Shown: positions 33,968 through 42,583, counted from the first letter of the stretch. The stretch: 64,000 nucleotides of DNA from Sphingobacterium sp. FBM7-1 (GCF_020687765.1 NZ_JAJEWJ010000001.1:558001-622000); one strand, 5' to 3'. Made by a program: numbers and translations. The notes: generated from the sequence alone by a model not told the origin.

Positions 33968-34582
33968 CTAACTTTTAACCATTGAAAAAACATAGAATAT
34001 CTCCTGAGCTATCTGCAAACTCCTTTCGCTATATACCTGTGCCTGTTCGGGCAAGCCGTCCGACATCTTGGGGTCTTCAAATGTAATGGGTATTCGTTTT
34101 TCCGCACCTGCGATGAAAGGGCACCCGCCGTCTGCTTGCGAACAGGTCATAATCGCGGCAAATGCCGATGTAGGATTGAAAGGACTATCGTATTTTTTGG
34201 AAAACCCAATGATGGGCAACGCATTATCGCTGTATTTTATGGCATATACAGGATTATTGCTTTCCTCAATCTTGAAAATATTAAATCCTTGATTGGTCAA
34301 TGTTTCCGATACTTTCGGGAACAGTGCCGTTTCTTCCGTACCACCCGAATAGCAATGCACATTCGGAATATTGAAGTATGCACTCGCAACTTGCGCCCAT
34401 ATTTGTGCTAAATGGCTTCTGCGTGAATTATGCGTACAGATAAAATTGAGGTTTATATCCGCTCCGCTGTTCGTTTTTTGCTGTATAAAGTCTATCAGCG
34501 GTTGCAGTATCGTTGTGCGCTCTTCGCTTACGGTCTGGACGTCAATAATCCCCTTTATGGTTTCAGCTAAATTCTTATACAT
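33968..34582 (-). CDS. arsC: Arsenate reductase, low-molecular-weight protein tyrosine phosphatase type
   Basis: The 204-residue protein has the phosphatase P-loop CTHNSRRS (CX5RS) with Cys49 and Arg55. Further cysteines sit in MTCSQADGGCPF, and a late ITFEDPKMSDG supplies the Asp expected as general acid. This matches the longer ArsC-like phosphatases beside acr3 in Bacteroidetes. It reduces arsenate to arsenite using thioredoxin- or glutaredoxin-type electron supply; which one is not visible. It sits between the DUF6428 gene (19 bp) and acr3 (3 bp). Confidence 0.88.
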   Translation of the reverse strand: MYKNLAETIKGIIDVQTVSEERTTILQPLIDFIQQKTNSGADINLNFICTHNSRRSHLAQIWAQVASAYFNIPNVHCYSGGTEETALFPKVSETLTNQGFNIFKIEESNNPVYAIKYSDNALPIIGFSKKYDSPFNPTSAFAAIMTCSQADGGCPFIAGAEKRIPITFEDPKMSDGLPEQAQVYSERSLQIAQEIFYVFSMVKS

Positions 34583-34601
34583 TACAGTTGGTCTTTAGTG
34601 T

Positions 34602-35066
34602 TTAGCAGCATCCTGAATTAGGCGTACAGCATGTGCTGCTCAACTCCGATAATTTTATTTTTTGTTTCTCCGCAGGGATACCACAAGCATCGCTTGCTAA
34701 ACAAGCCGTCTGTTTGTTCTTTAGGATAAAGTACTTTCCGTCAAAACCCAAGTCAAACTTGCCAATCGTTTCATTTTGGTATTCCACCTCTATCTCGGCA
34801 TCTTCGATGCCCAATTTTTCTTCCGACAGCTTGATAATGTTCAATAGCTTGGTCGGCTTTAGTCTGTGTTCGAAATCGTTGGCATCCCACAATTGGAAGT
34901 TTACCACCTTCTCTGTACGGACTACGCCTCCGCAATCAATAAAATGTTTGGTAATCTGTCCTACTTCCGTAACGTGGAAGTGTTCGGGAACAGATGTTCC
35001 GTCCGCTAACTGAAATTCAACATTGTCCAATGTTGGTAGGATTTCTTTGATATTTGATAGTTTCAT
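34602..35066 (-). CDS. DUF6428 family protein of arsenic operons
   Basis: From the ATG 35066 this protein reads MKLSNIKEILPTLDNVEFQL. FHVTEVGQITKHFIDCGGVV follows, with VVNFQLWDANDFEHRLKPTK and a Cys-rich end STCCTPNSGCC. It is a regular companion of arsR/arsC/acr3 in Bacteroidetes. Its function is unproved; the cysteine cluster suggests that it binds arsenite or another thiophilic metal. The open frame to 35132 runs through a second ArsR-type operator, so I use the shorter start, which lies just after that site. The family name is from memory. Confidence 0.75.
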   Translation of the reverse strand: MKLSNIKEILPTLDNVEFQLADGTSVPEHFHVTEVGQITKHFIDCGGVVRTEKVVNFQLWDANDFEHRLKPTKLLNIIKLSEEKLGIEDAEIEVEYQNETIGKFDLGFDGKYFILKNKQTACLASDACGIPAEKQKIKLSELSSTCCTPNSGCC

Positions 35067-35104
35067 AAAAGAAAGTAAGATTTGAAAATTTACATTAGTT
35101 ATAT

Positions 35105-35120
35105 ATTGCAATATTACGAT
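35105..35120. promoter_or_regulatory. Second ArsR-type operator, before the DUF6428 gene
   Basis: ATTGCAATATTACGAT nearly repeats the palindrome found before arsR (ATCGCAATATTACGAT), and the next bases GATAAGG/AATAAGT also agree. It lies between the arsR stop and the ATG at 35066, so the downstream three genes may have their own ArsR-controlled promoter. Confidence 0.6.
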
Positions 35121-35139
35121 GATAAGGCTCAAAAAAATA

Positions 35140-35472
35140 TTATGAACAGCAACTGGTTACTTTTACATTTTGATTGAAGAACGTATTAAACTCCTCTTGG
35201 ACTTGTTTCCATAGTTTTTCATCAATGCAATAGCATACGGATCTTCCCTCGATTGTTCCTTGAATGATGCCCATGTTCTTTAACTCTTTTAAATGTTGTG
35301 AAATTGTAGCTTGTGCCAATCCCAATTCATCGACCAAATCATTGCAGATACAGGCTTTCTGATTGATGATGTATTGTAGAATGGCAACTCTTGCCGGATG
35401 CCCTAAGGCTTTAAAAAAAACAGCCAACTTGTTCTGTTCGTCTGTAAATATTTCTGATTTTGTAAGCCCCAT
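35140..35472 (-). CDS. arsR: ArsR-family arsenite-responsive repressor
   Basis: The 110-residue protein has KALGHPARVAILQYIINQKA, then the metal site CIC (Cys41, Cys43) followed by NDLVDELGLAQATISQHLKE. The recognition helix is therefore directly beside the CxC, as in ArsR. LKNMGIIQGTIEGRSVCYCI forms the wing, and the C-terminus ends VTSCCS, a possible extra metal site. Bound arsenite should release the repressor from DNA. It leads the operon and has a palindromic operator overlapping its start region. Confidence 0.92.
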   Translation of the reverse strand: MGLTKSEIFTDEQNKLAVFFKALGHPARVAILQYIINQKACICNDLVDELGLAQATISQHLKELKNMGIIQGTIEGRSVCYCIDEKLWKQVQEEFNTFFNQNVKVTSCCS

Positions 35473-35487
35473 TATCCTTACCTTAAC

Positions 35488-35503
35488 ATCGCAATATTAC
35501 GAT
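35488..35503. promoter_or_regulatory. ArsR operator upstream of arsR
   Basis: ATCGCAATATTACGAT is a near-perfect palindrome 16 bp upstream of the arsR start. On the minus strand it overlaps TAATATTG, a one-mismatch -7 element, which fits repression by blocking RNA polymerase. Confidence 0.65.
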
Positions 35504-35550
35504 AATAAGTTTAAACTTAGAAAGAGTTTAGTGATTTTTTTTAAAGCAAC

Positions 35551-35830
35551 CAAAGCCCTGAACCTTCTTCGGATCGAACCCTGCGGGTTCTCATCCCGCC
35601 GCGAGCAGGGCAACAAAGCTTAGCAACAAAAAAAGCTCCAACCTTTCGATTGAAGCTTTTGCGCGGAGAGAGCGGGATTGGTTCAGCCCCACACCCCCCA
35701 ACCAAAGCCCTGAACCTTCTTCGGATCGAACCCTGCGGGTTCTCATCCCGCCGCGAGCAGGGCAGCAAAACTTAGCAATAAAAAAAAGCTCCAACCTTTA
35801 GATTGAAGCTTCTGCGGAGAGAGCGGGATT
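35551..35830. repeat. Tandem 152-bp repeat ending in the tRNA-Ser 3' end
   Basis: CAAAGCCCTGAACC begins at 35551 and again at 35703. Both units continue through CGGATCGAACCCTGCGGG, then CATCCCGCCGCGAGCAGGG, and end in a GATTGAAGCT and CGGAGAGAGCGGGATT block (35664-35679 and 35815-35830). The second block end is the tRNA-Ser gene itself. Differences between units are scattered substitutions and a two-base indel. Open frames across it are a by-product. Confidence 0.78.
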
Positions 35831-35901
35831 CGAACCCGCGGTACCGTTTCCAGTACGACAGTTTAGCAAACTGTTCCTTTCGGCCACTCAGGCACCTCTC
35901 C
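35815..35901 (-). tRNA. tRNA-Ser (anticodon GCT)
   Basis: The complement folds as a class II tRNA. Acceptor GGAGAGG pairs with TCTCTCC (one G-T), with discriminator G. The anticodon stem ACAGT/ACTGT closes the loop TTGCTAA, with GCT at 34-36. The variable arm is long (CGTACTGGAAACGGTACCG), then GGGTTCGAATCCC forms the T arm. CCA is not encoded. It reads AGC/AGU. Its 3' end is duplicated twice to the left. Confidence 0.95.
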
Positions 35902-35915
35902 TCATTTGAGTAGTG

Positions 35916-35946
35916 CAAACATAACGCAAATATTTTAATCCGCAAA
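35916..35946 (-). promoter_or_regulatory. Promoter of tRNA-Ser, full Bacteroidetes consensus
   Basis: On the minus strand TTTG (35943-35946), 19 nt and TATGTTTG (35916-35923) match both elements and the ideal spacing. Initiation would be 5-8 nt before the tRNA. Confidence 0.7.
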
Positions 35947-35996
35947 GCTTTAAAATCGTTTTTTTATCAAAAACCAATAAACATCTGAGGCTCAAT

Positions 35997-38189
35997 TTAA
36001 TTTTTTATATCACCTGTCGAAACGACCGTTTTCTTGTTGACATCATAGTCAATCCGTACATGGTAGATGCTCTTCAACATGGACTTGAAAATGTCTGAAA
36101 CCTCCATGATATCGCGCATCGTGATATCTGAATTAATGAACTGGCGCTGGGTTATTTTATACTCCACGATTTTATCGACAAGATTATTGACGGATTCTTC
36201 TGTATGCTCTTTTAGCGCACGGGAGGCCGCTTCTACCGAATCGGCGATCATCAGCACGGCCGTTTCCTTAGAGAAGGGAACTGGTCCGGGATAGCGAAAC
36301 AAATTTTCGTCTATCAATTTATCCGGATTGTTCTTGACGGCCATATTGTAAAAGTAATCGACTTTTGTGGTGCCGTGGTGGGTGCGTATGAAGTCGATAA
36401 TCACCTCGGGGAGCTGGTTTTTCCGTGCCATTTCCATGCCCTTATGCACATGCGAGATGATGATTTGGGCGGATTGCTCCGGCGTAAGTTCCTCATGGGG
36501 ATTGGCTTCGGTTTTCTGATTCTCGATAAAAAAGCGGGGATTGGACATCTTACCGATATCGTGATATAATGCTCCTGCCCGAATAAGCAAGGGATTTCCG
36601 CCTATCTTATAAATAGCTGCCTCTGCCAGATTCGCCACCTGTAGGGAGTGCTGAAAAGTGCCGGGCGCTTTAAGCGATAACTCCCTTAATAAGCGGGAGT
36701 TACTATTGGTCAACTCCATCAGTGTAAGATCGGAAACAATACCAAACAAGCGTTCGAATGCATATATTAAGGGGTAAGCTAAAAGCGTCAAGCCTACGCT
36801 TACAATAAAAGGAACAATATCTGTCCAATAAATGGTACTGATAGAACCGTTACGTGTCAAAACCAAACCGACATATGCAATGATATAGGTGGCTAATATG
36901 ATAAGTGATGAGACTAAGAATTGCTCCCTTTTAACTAAGGTTCGGATACTATAGATCGCAACCATTCCGGTCATAAATTGCAAAAACACAAACTCAAAAC
37001 TATTCGGTACAAAGAGCGCAGCCAACAAAACCATCAACAGGTGGATATTGAGTGCGACGCGGGTATCAAACAATACCCGAAAGATAATGGGAACGCTACA
37101 ATATGGGATATAGTAGAGGTTCGGGATCTTCATGTTGATGGCCCAAGAAAGCACGCCCAACATACATATAATTACGATCAAGATGATAAAGAGCAGCCTG
37201 TTGCTTTCAAAAATAGTGGATCTAAAGAAGTATAGGAATACCATGAGCAGGGATACACACATCGAAATGACCACGAATTGGCCAAGCGTGACATACCCTT
37301 GATTGCCGCTGATTCGCGCCTCATCTTCAAACACTTTGCGTAAGGATGCAAGTTTTTGATAGGTCTCGTTACTGATAATTTTATCTTTCTCCGCAACAAG
37401 CTCCCCCTTTTGTACCATTCCGCGTGTACTTGAAATATTGGCCAAGGCATTCTGTTCCGCTTTGTTCGTGAGATTCTCATTAAATATATAATTGATCGTG
37501 ACGTAATTTTTAAGCGTTTCCGCTAGCCAGGTCTTTTGATCAATTTTGTTATTTCGAGAAAGATTACTTTCCACATAGTCGTTGGCTGATTCGATGGTAA
37601 AAATATCAGCTGTATTTTTTTGCTGCGCCACATTGTCCTGTAACAGCGTGAAATTATATTCACTTTGTGATTGATCGACCTCCTCGGCATCCAACCCCTT
37701 GTTTTGATAGCGATTATTGAGGGAAATAACCCCCCGATTGTAAATATAATTGAGCAGTGCATTGCCGACAGCCCTGTAGGTTTCTTTATCCTGAGCGGAT
37801 ACCGAATCCATATGGGCTATCTCCCACTTCTCCCCGATGTCTATGTTAAACTGGTCAATTTGTTCTTTGCTGACAGTCGCGTTTAAATTGTAGATCGGCT
37901 GTACCGTTCGCAGAATCTGCTCCTTATCCTTATTTAACTCCTCCTGCGTTTTTAAAATAGCAAAGTTATAGGGAGATACGAGATTCTCGTGATTCCATAC
38001 CTTCCCTTTCTCAAACTCGTATCGAAAACGCGGCTGTTTAGGCAGGAAAATACAAATCAATACAATTGCCAAAATAATCATGGCAGCTTTCACTATCAAA
38101 GAATTGTTTTGATGCTTATCACGAAGGTAGTTGATCTTGAGTTTAGCCACTTGCTTATTGTTTTGATGCTCTTTTATAGTTTTAAACAA
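35997..38189 (-). CDS. 7TM-HD domain membrane phosphodiesterase (PgpH-like)
   Basis: The 730-residue protein has an N-terminal membrane helix (AAMIILAIVLICIFLP) and a large extracytoplasmic region to about residue 300. A cluster of seven helices follows, then a cytoplasmic HD domain: GTFQHSLQVANLAEAAIYKI and ALYHDIGKMSNPRFF. ISHVHKGMEMARKNQLPEVI with RTHHGTTKVDYFY completes the metal ligands. This is the PgpH architecture, which cleaves cyclic di-AMP in Firmicutes. The cyclic nucleotide here is an inference. It ends just before the tRNA-Ser promoter and is divergent from rpe. Confidence 0.9.
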   Translation of the reverse strand: MFKTIKEHQNNKQVAKLKINYLRDKHQNNSLIVKAAMIILAIVLICIFLPKQPRFRYEFEKGKVWNHENLVSPYNFAILKTQEELNKDKEQILRTVQPIYNLNATVSKEQIDQFNIDIGEKWEIAHMDSVSAQDKETYRAVGNALLNYIYNRGVISLNNRYQNKGLDAEEVDQSQSEYNFTLLQDNVAQQKNTADIFTIESANDYVESNLSRNNKIDQKTWLAETLKNYVTINYIFNENLTNKAEQNALANISSTRGMVQKGELVAEKDKIISNETYQKLASLRKVFEDEARISGNQGYVTLGQFVVISMCVSLLMVFLYFFRSTIFESNRLLFIILIVIICMLGVLSWAINMKIPNLYYIPYCSVPIIFRVLFDTRVALNIHLLMVLLAALFVPNSFEFVFLQFMTGMVAIYSIRTLVKREQFLVSSLIILATYIIAYVGLVLTRNGSISTIYWTDIVPFIVSVGLTLLAYPLIYAFERLFGIVSDLTLMELTNSNSRLLRELSLKAPGTFQHSLQVANLAEAAIYKIGGNPLLIRAGALYHDIGKMSNPRFFIENQKTEANPHEELTPEQSAQIIISHVHKGMEMARKNQLPEVIIDFIRTHHGTTKVDYFYNMAVKNNPDKLIDENLFRYPGPVPFSKETAVLMIADSVEAASRALKEHTEESVNNLVDKIVEYKITQRQFINSDITMRDIMEVSDIFKSMLKSIYHVRIDYDVNKKTVVSTGDIKN

Positions 38190-38281
38190 ACCTAAATAAA
38201 ATGCGTTGAATTCACGAACCTAATTTTTTAACAGACTCGTGTAGACTTCTAAAAATAAACAAAACGCATCATAAACTTCTG

Positions 38282-38289
38282 TATCTTTG
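38282..38289 (+). promoter_or_regulatory. -7 element of rpe
   Basis: TATCTTTG fits TAnnTTTG 17 bp before the ATG. A clear -33 element was not found. Confidence 0.4.
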
Positions 38290-38305
38290 CAAAAAACACA
38301 ACAAC

Positions 38306-38986
38306 ATGTCTATAACAAATCACCTGATAGCTCCGTCTGTTTTGGCGGCTGATTTTGCGAGACTCTATGAGGATATTCAAGTCGTCAATAATAGTGAAGC
38401 AGATTGGTTTCACATTGATATTATGGACGGTGTTTTCGTTCCCAATATCTCTTTTGGTTTCCCCGTTATGCAAGCTATCGCTAAACATGCAGCTAAGCCG
38501 TTGGACGTACATTTGATGATTGTCGATCCAGATCGCTATCTAAAACAATGTAAAGATTCCGGCGCTTCCGTGATCACCGTACATTACGAGGCTTGCACGC
38601 ATCTCCATCGTACGCTGGCCGCTATTAAAGAACTGGGATGCAAAGCCGGCGTGGCTTTAAACCCGCATACACCGGTGGGTTTGCTGAAGGATATTATTCA
38701 GGATATTGACCTGGTATGTATTATGTCGGTCAACCCGGGTTTCGGCGGGCAAAAGTTTATCGAACAGACGTACGCGAAGATCAAAGAACTTCGGGCATTG
38801 TCGGCAGGGATAAACGATAGTTTAATGATTGAAATAGATGGCGGAGTTGGCACACACAATGCTGCCCGACTATTGGAAGCGGGGGCGGATATTTTAGTGG
38901 CAGGAAGCAGCGTTTTTGCGGCTCAAGATCCCGTAGAGGCTGTTCGGCTGTTGAAAAATGTGTCGCCAATGACGAAGCACGCCTAA
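38306..38986 (+). CDS. rpe: Ribulose-phosphate 3-epimerase
   Basis: This 226-residue TIM barrel has APSVLAADFARLYEDIQVVN, the metal and substrate segments WFHIDIMDGVFVPNISFGFP and LDVHLMIVDP, and VITVHYEAC. CIMSVNPGFGGQKFIEQTYA forms the flexible loop and IEIDGGVGTHNAARLLEAGA the C-terminal phosphate site. It interconverts ribulose-5-phosphate and xylulose-5-phosphate in the pentose phosphate pathway. All catalytic residues appear intact. It stands alone between a divergent gene and a terminator. Confidence 0.95.
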   Translation: MSITNHLIAPSVLAADFARLYEDIQVVNNSEADWFHIDIMDGVFVPNISFGFPVMQAIAKHAAKPLDVHLMIVDPDRYLKQCKDSGASVITVHYEACTHLHRTLAAIKELGCKAGVALNPHTPVGLLKDIIQDIDLVCIMSVNPGFGGQKFIEQTYAKIKELRALSAGINDSLMIEIDGGVGTHNAARLLEAGADILVAGSSVFAAQDPVEAVRLLKNVSPMTKHA

Positions 38987-39020
38987 CTTGTTTGGATTTA
39001 TTCCAAATTAGGAGTTAGAC

Positions 39021-39049
39021 AGGTTTAAAGCTGTTTTAAACCTATTCTT
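39021..39049 (+). terminator. Terminator of rpe
   Basis: AGGTTTAAA (39021-39029) pairs with TTTAAACCT (39035-39043), followed by ATTCTTTTTG. Confidence 0.68.
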
Positions 39050-39053
39050 TTTG

Positions 39054-39061
39054 TATTTTTG
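39054..39061 (+). promoter_or_regulatory. -7 element of the aconitase gene
   Basis: TATTTTTG fits TAnnTTTG. It overlaps the end of the rpe terminator T-run and would give a leader of about 60 nt. Confidence 0.42.
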
Positions 39062-39127
39062 CTCTGATTGAAAAATCAGGCAACTGATTTAATTATAATA
39101 AAGTACATCAAATAATTAATTAAATAA

Positions 39128-41395
39128 ATGGCTTTTGATATAGAAATGATTAAGAAGGTTTATAGCCAGTATGACGCGCGCATCGCTGCGGCACGTCAGG
39201 TGGTAAATAAGCCTTTGACACTATCAGAGAAAATTTTATATGCTCACTTGTGGGCAGGAAATGCAAGCGAAGCTTATGAGCGCGGTGCTTCATACGTAGA
39301 TTTTGCTCCCGATCGGGTTGCTATGCAAGATGCTACGGCACAGATGGCTTTGTTGCAGTTTATGCAAGCTGGGCGTCCTAAAGTAGCTGTACCTTCTACC
39401 GTTCACTGTGATCACTTGATCCAGGCGAGAGATGGTGCTGAGCAAGATTTGACACGTGCAAAAAACGAAAGTTCGGAAGTATTTAACTTCTTATCTTCCG
39501 TTTCTAATAAATATGGAATAGGCTTCTGGAAACCAGGCGCAGGTATTATCCACCAAGTTGTTTTAGAAAACTATGCTTTTCCGGGCGGAATGATGATCGG
39601 AACGGATTCTCATACAGTGAATGCCGGTGGTTTAGGTATGGTGGCTATCGGTGTTGGTGGTGCAGATGCTTGTGATGTGATGGCTGGTTTACCATGGGAA
39701 CTAAAATTCCCGAAATTGATCGGTGTGAAATTAACCGGTAAACTATCGGGATGGGTAGCTCCTAAGGATGTTATCTTGAAAGTTGCTGGTATCTTAACGG
39801 TAAAAGGTGGTACAGGCGCAATCGTTGAATATTTTGGCGAAGGTGCAGAATCACTTTCCTGTACAGGTAAAGGTACGATTTGTAACATGGGTGCGGAAAT
39901 CGGCGCGACAACATCGACATTTGGTTATGACGAATCCATGGAGCGTTATTTAAGAGCTACTGGGCGTGCGGATGTAGCAGATGCTGCAAATGCGATCAAA
40001 CACCACTTGACAGCAGACGCTGAGGTTTACGCAAATCCAGAGCAATATTTTGATCAATTAATCGAAATCAACTTATCGGAGTTAGAACCTTCTTTGAATG
40101 GTCCGTTCACGCCAGATTTGTATACACCAGTTTCGCGCATGCGTGAAGAAGCTGAGAAGAATGGCTGGCCACTAAAAGTAGAATGGGGATTGATTGGTTC
40201 TTGTACGAACTCTTCTTACGAAGATTTATCTCGTGCTGCTTCTATTGCCAAGCAAGCCATCGATAAAGGGCTGGAAACAAAAGCCGAGTTCGGTATCAAC
40301 CCGGGTTCGGAGCAGGTGCGCTACACCGCGGATCGTGATGGTTTCTTGAAAACGTTTGAAGACTTGAACGCAACGATCTTTACGAATGCTTGTGGTCCTT
40401 GTATCGGTATGTGGGATCGTGCGGGTGCAGATAAACAAGAAAAAAATACGATCGTTCACTCGTTCAATAGAAACTTCGCGAAGCGTGCGGATGGTAACCC
40501 CAATACCTTTGCATTTGTAACCTCTCCTGAGATGGTTGCTGCCATTGCAATTTCGGGTAACTTAGGCTTCAACCCTGTTACAGACACCTTGATCAATAAA
40601 AACGGTGAGCAGGTAAAATTGGATCCACCTACAGGGGATGAATTGCCAGCAAAAGGTTTTGATGTGGAAGACCCTGGATATCAGGCGCCAGCAGCAGACG
40701 GATCTAGCGTAACCGTAGATGTATCGCCCACCTCTGATCGTCTTCAGTTATTAGAGCCATTCTCAGCATGGGAAAAAACAGATCTCCGTGGATTGAAACT
40801 TTTGATAAAAGCCAAAGGTAAATGTACAACCGATCACATTTCGATGGCAGGTCCTTGGTTGAAATATAGAGGTCATTTGGATAATATTTCCAATAACATG
40901 TTGATCGGTGCGGTTAACTACTTTAACGATAAAACAGATTTTGTTAAAAATCAGTTGACAGGCGAATATGGAGCGGTACCTGCGACGCAGCGTGCTTACA
41001 AAGCAGCTGGCATTGGTTCGATCGTTGTCGGCGATGAAAACTACGGTGAGGGCTCTTCTCGTGAACACGCTGCCATGGAACCTCGTCATTTAGGCGTACG
41101 TGCGGTGTTAGTAAAATCGTTTGCTCGTATCCACGAAACCAACTTGAAAAAACAAGGTATGTTGGGTTTAACGTTTCATGACAAAGATGATTACGACAAA
41201 ATCCAAGAGAATGATACCATCGACATCGTTGGCTTAACGGAGTTCGCTCCTGGAAAACCATTGACAATTGTGTTAAATCACGCGGACGGCACGCAAGAGA
41301 GCATCTTAGCAAACCATACGTATAATGCACAGCAGATTGAGTGGTTTAAAGCTGGTGGCGCGTTGAATATTATTCGTGCAAACCAAGCATCATAA
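39128..41395 (+). CDS. acn: Aconitate hydratase
   Basis: The 755-residue protein has the three cluster cysteines of aconitase: one in [20 protein letters not shown] and two in [17 protein letters not shown]. Substrate segments [16 protein letters not shown] and [20 protein letters not shown] are intact. The C-terminal swivel domain has [20 protein letters not shown], with the catalytic Ser. The length and gene order match the Bacteroidetes mitochondrial-like aconitase. It isomerises citrate to isocitrate in the TCA cycle with a [4Fe-4S] cluster. It is monocistronic with a terminator after it. Confidence 0.95.
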   Translation: MAFDIEMIKKVYSQYDARIAAARQVVNKPLTLSEKILYAHLWAGNASEAYERGASYVDFAPDRVAMQDATAQMALLQFMQAGRPKVAVPSTVHCDHLIQARDGAEQDLTRAKNESSEVFNFLSSVSNKYGIGFWKPGAGIIHQVVLENYAFPGGMMIGTDSHTVNAGGLGMVAIGVGGADACDVMAGLPWELKFPKLIGVKLTGKLSGWVAPKDVILKVAGILTVKGGTGAIVEYFGEGAESLSCTGKGTICNMGAEIGATTSTFGYDESMERYLRATGRADVADAANAIKHHLTADAEVYANPEQYFDQLIEINLSELEPSLNGPFTPDLYTPVSRMREEAEKNGWPLKVEWGLIGSCTNSSYEDLSRAASIAKQAIDKGLETKAEFGINPGSEQVRYTADRDGFLKTFEDLNATIFTNACGPCIGMWDRAGADKQEKNTIVHSFNRNFAKRADGNPNTFAFVTSPEMVAAIAISGNLGFNPVTDTLINKNGEQVKLDPPTGDELPAKGFDVEDPGYQAPAADGSSVTVDVSPTSDRLQLLEPFSAWEKTDLRGLKLLIKAKGKCTTDHISMAGPWLKYRGHLDNISNNMLIGAVNYFNDKTDFVKNQLTGEYGAVPATQRAYKAAGIGSIVVGDENYGEGSSREHAAMEPRHLGVRAVLVKSFARIHETNLKKQGMLGLTFHDKDDYDKIQENDTIDIVGLTEFAPGKPLTIVLNHADGTQESILANHTYNAQQIEWFKAGGALNIIRANQAS

Positions 41396-41416
41396 ATTTA
41401 GGTGACAAGCCAAATG

Positions 41417-41452
41417 AAAGCCGCAGTTCTTGTAAGAGGATTGCGGCTTTTT
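41417..41452 (+). terminator. Terminator of the aconitase gene
   Basis: AAAGCCGCA (41417-41425) pairs with TGCGGCTTT (41442-41450), followed by TTAATT. Confidence 0.8.
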
Positions 41453-41569
41453 AATTGGCCTTGTTTTGCCTTAAAGATTATTGATGCCGTCGTAAATTCT
41501 GTCAATATTTGTGACAAATAATAGCTGAAGCCGGACCGGTTATAAAGTAAATATACCGTTTTCTATCTC

Positions 41570-41698
41570 CTACGAAAACACAATGATACCGAGTATAATG
41601 CCAATGACCATAATCGCATACAGCAAAATCTCATTTGCGGCATATCGTTTATATCTGGTCCAAAAAGTATAGTCTTCTTGTTTTTCTTGTTCTTTCAT
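41570..41698 (-). CDS. 42-residue single-helix membrane protein
   Basis: I read this from the complement. It starts MKEQEKQEDYTFWTRYKRYA, continues ANEILLYAIMVIGIILGIIV and ends FS. The first half is charged, the second is one membrane helix. The reading frame has a clean start and stop, and the amphipathic-plus-helix design suggests a real small protein, not chance. I know of no name for it. The rest of 41396-41935 holds the aconitase terminator and AT-rich sequence without other features. Confidence 0.5.
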   Translation of the reverse strand: MKEQEKQEDYTFWTRYKRYAANEILLYAIMVIGIILGIIVFS

Positions 41699-41935
41699 GA
41701 TTTACTTGTCGATGCAAATTCTAATATAAGTTGATTATCAACCACTTACAATTCATCGCATTATGGAAGCATCATATTGGTTAAAAAATGCACTTTTAGC
41801 GTATAAATAACGTTAAATAAAAATACGAAATATCCGACAATAAGTAAAGAATATATTATCCAATAAATAAACCAGCTAAATTAATACCGATATCAGCATA
41901 AAAAAAGCCTACAATTAAGTAAGCTTGACAATTGA

Positions 41936-42316
41936 CTATTGAAAATCTTTATCAGTAACTCGATAGAGTAGTTGAATATTTAATTTATCATTACCATCTA
42001 CCTCTTGTATAAATTTACCATTTATTGATAATCTTATTTGAAAATTACCTATACTTGATATTGACTGCCTATTCATAAAAAGTCTTATTTCATCACCAAC
42101 TCTTACGTTATCTGAAAAGCTTTTTGAAGCATTGATAGTAAATCCCCTTTGCTCTTTTCTTGAGTTATCAAAATAACCTCCGTCAGTTTGACCAGCTGTA
42201 GCAAAGGTATATGTCGCACTTAAAGTTTTACCTGTATTATCTGGTTTAGATGTATCTTTACCGCATCCACTAATAAGAAAAAATGCGATAAAAATGTAGC
42301 AATAAAGCAATCTCAT
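41936..42316 (-). CDS. Small lipoprotein of unknown function
   Basis: The 126-residue protein has MRLLYCYIFIAFFLISGCGK, a lipoprotein signal with lipobox ISGC. The mature part is rich in short beta-type segments (TLSATYTFATAGQTDGGYF, FQIRLSINGKFIQEVDG). I do not recognise a domain. Base composition is AT-rich, unlike the upstream housekeeping genes, and it marks the left margin of the accessory island. No partner gene is evident. Confidence 0.65.
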   Translation of the reverse strand: MRLLYCYIFIAFFLISGCGKDTSKPDNTGKTLSATYTFATAGQTDGGYFDNSRKEQRGFTINASKSFSDNVRVGDEIRLFMNRQSISSIGNFQIRLSINGKFIQEVDGNDKLNIQLLYRVTDKDFQ

Positions 42317-42395
42317 AAAAATTAAAATTAAAGTTAATAATCTTTTACAAAGATAGTTATTTCATCCCAAAAACTAACAGCATTTCAATATCTCT

Positions 42396-42433
42396 ATGTT
42401 ACATTCAAATCTCGGTATGTAGTAATTTTTCGA
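42396..42433 (+). repeat. 38-bp direct repeat, left copy
   Basis: This 38-bp segment, starting ATGTTACATTCAAATCTCGG, recurs at 45504-45541 with only 2 mismatches. Flanking bases do not match on either side. It lies just upstream of the small-RNA promoter. Confidence 0.78.
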
Positions 42434-42437
42434 ACTT

Positions 42438-42468
42438 TTTGATTCATCTACTATATGTGATATCTTTG
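42438..42468 (+). promoter_or_regulatory. Strong consensus promoter for a small RNA
   Basis: TTTG (42438-42441), 19 nt, TATCTTTG (42461-42468): an exact match to both Bacteroidetes elements with ideal spacing. No coding frame follows it within a short distance. Confidence 0.7.
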
Positions 42469-42473
42469 TGCTA

Positions 42474-42540
42474 TTCTTTACCCTTGGTAGGGAACCTACA
42501 AAGGTCTTGAACGTTGAACCCGCTAATCAACGTTCTTTTT
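42474..42540 (+). ncRNA. Candidate small RNA, about 67 nt, with its own promoter and terminator
   Basis: The start is predicted 5-7 nt after the promoter at 42461-42468. The end is a hairpin (GAACGTTGA, 42509-42517, with TCAACGTTC, 42527-42535) followed by TTTTT. A smaller upstream fold around CCCTTGGTAGGGAACC is possible. There is no start codon with a usable frame inside. Promoter, short body and intrinsic terminator in 100 bp is the pattern of a small regulatory RNA. The target is unknown. Confidence 0.55.
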
Positions 42541-42583
42541 CCCTCCTTTGGATCTCCTAATAACTGAATATATTGTTAACGAT

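Noticed and set aside
35664..35690. An additional tRNA gene
   Set aside because: Only the last 16 bp of the tRNA-Ser are present; no D arm or anticodon arm can be formed.
35541..35794. Two overlapping open frames of 67-75 codons
   Set aside because: Both translate the tandem 152-bp repeat next to tRNA-Ser; similar peptides differ only by repeat unit.
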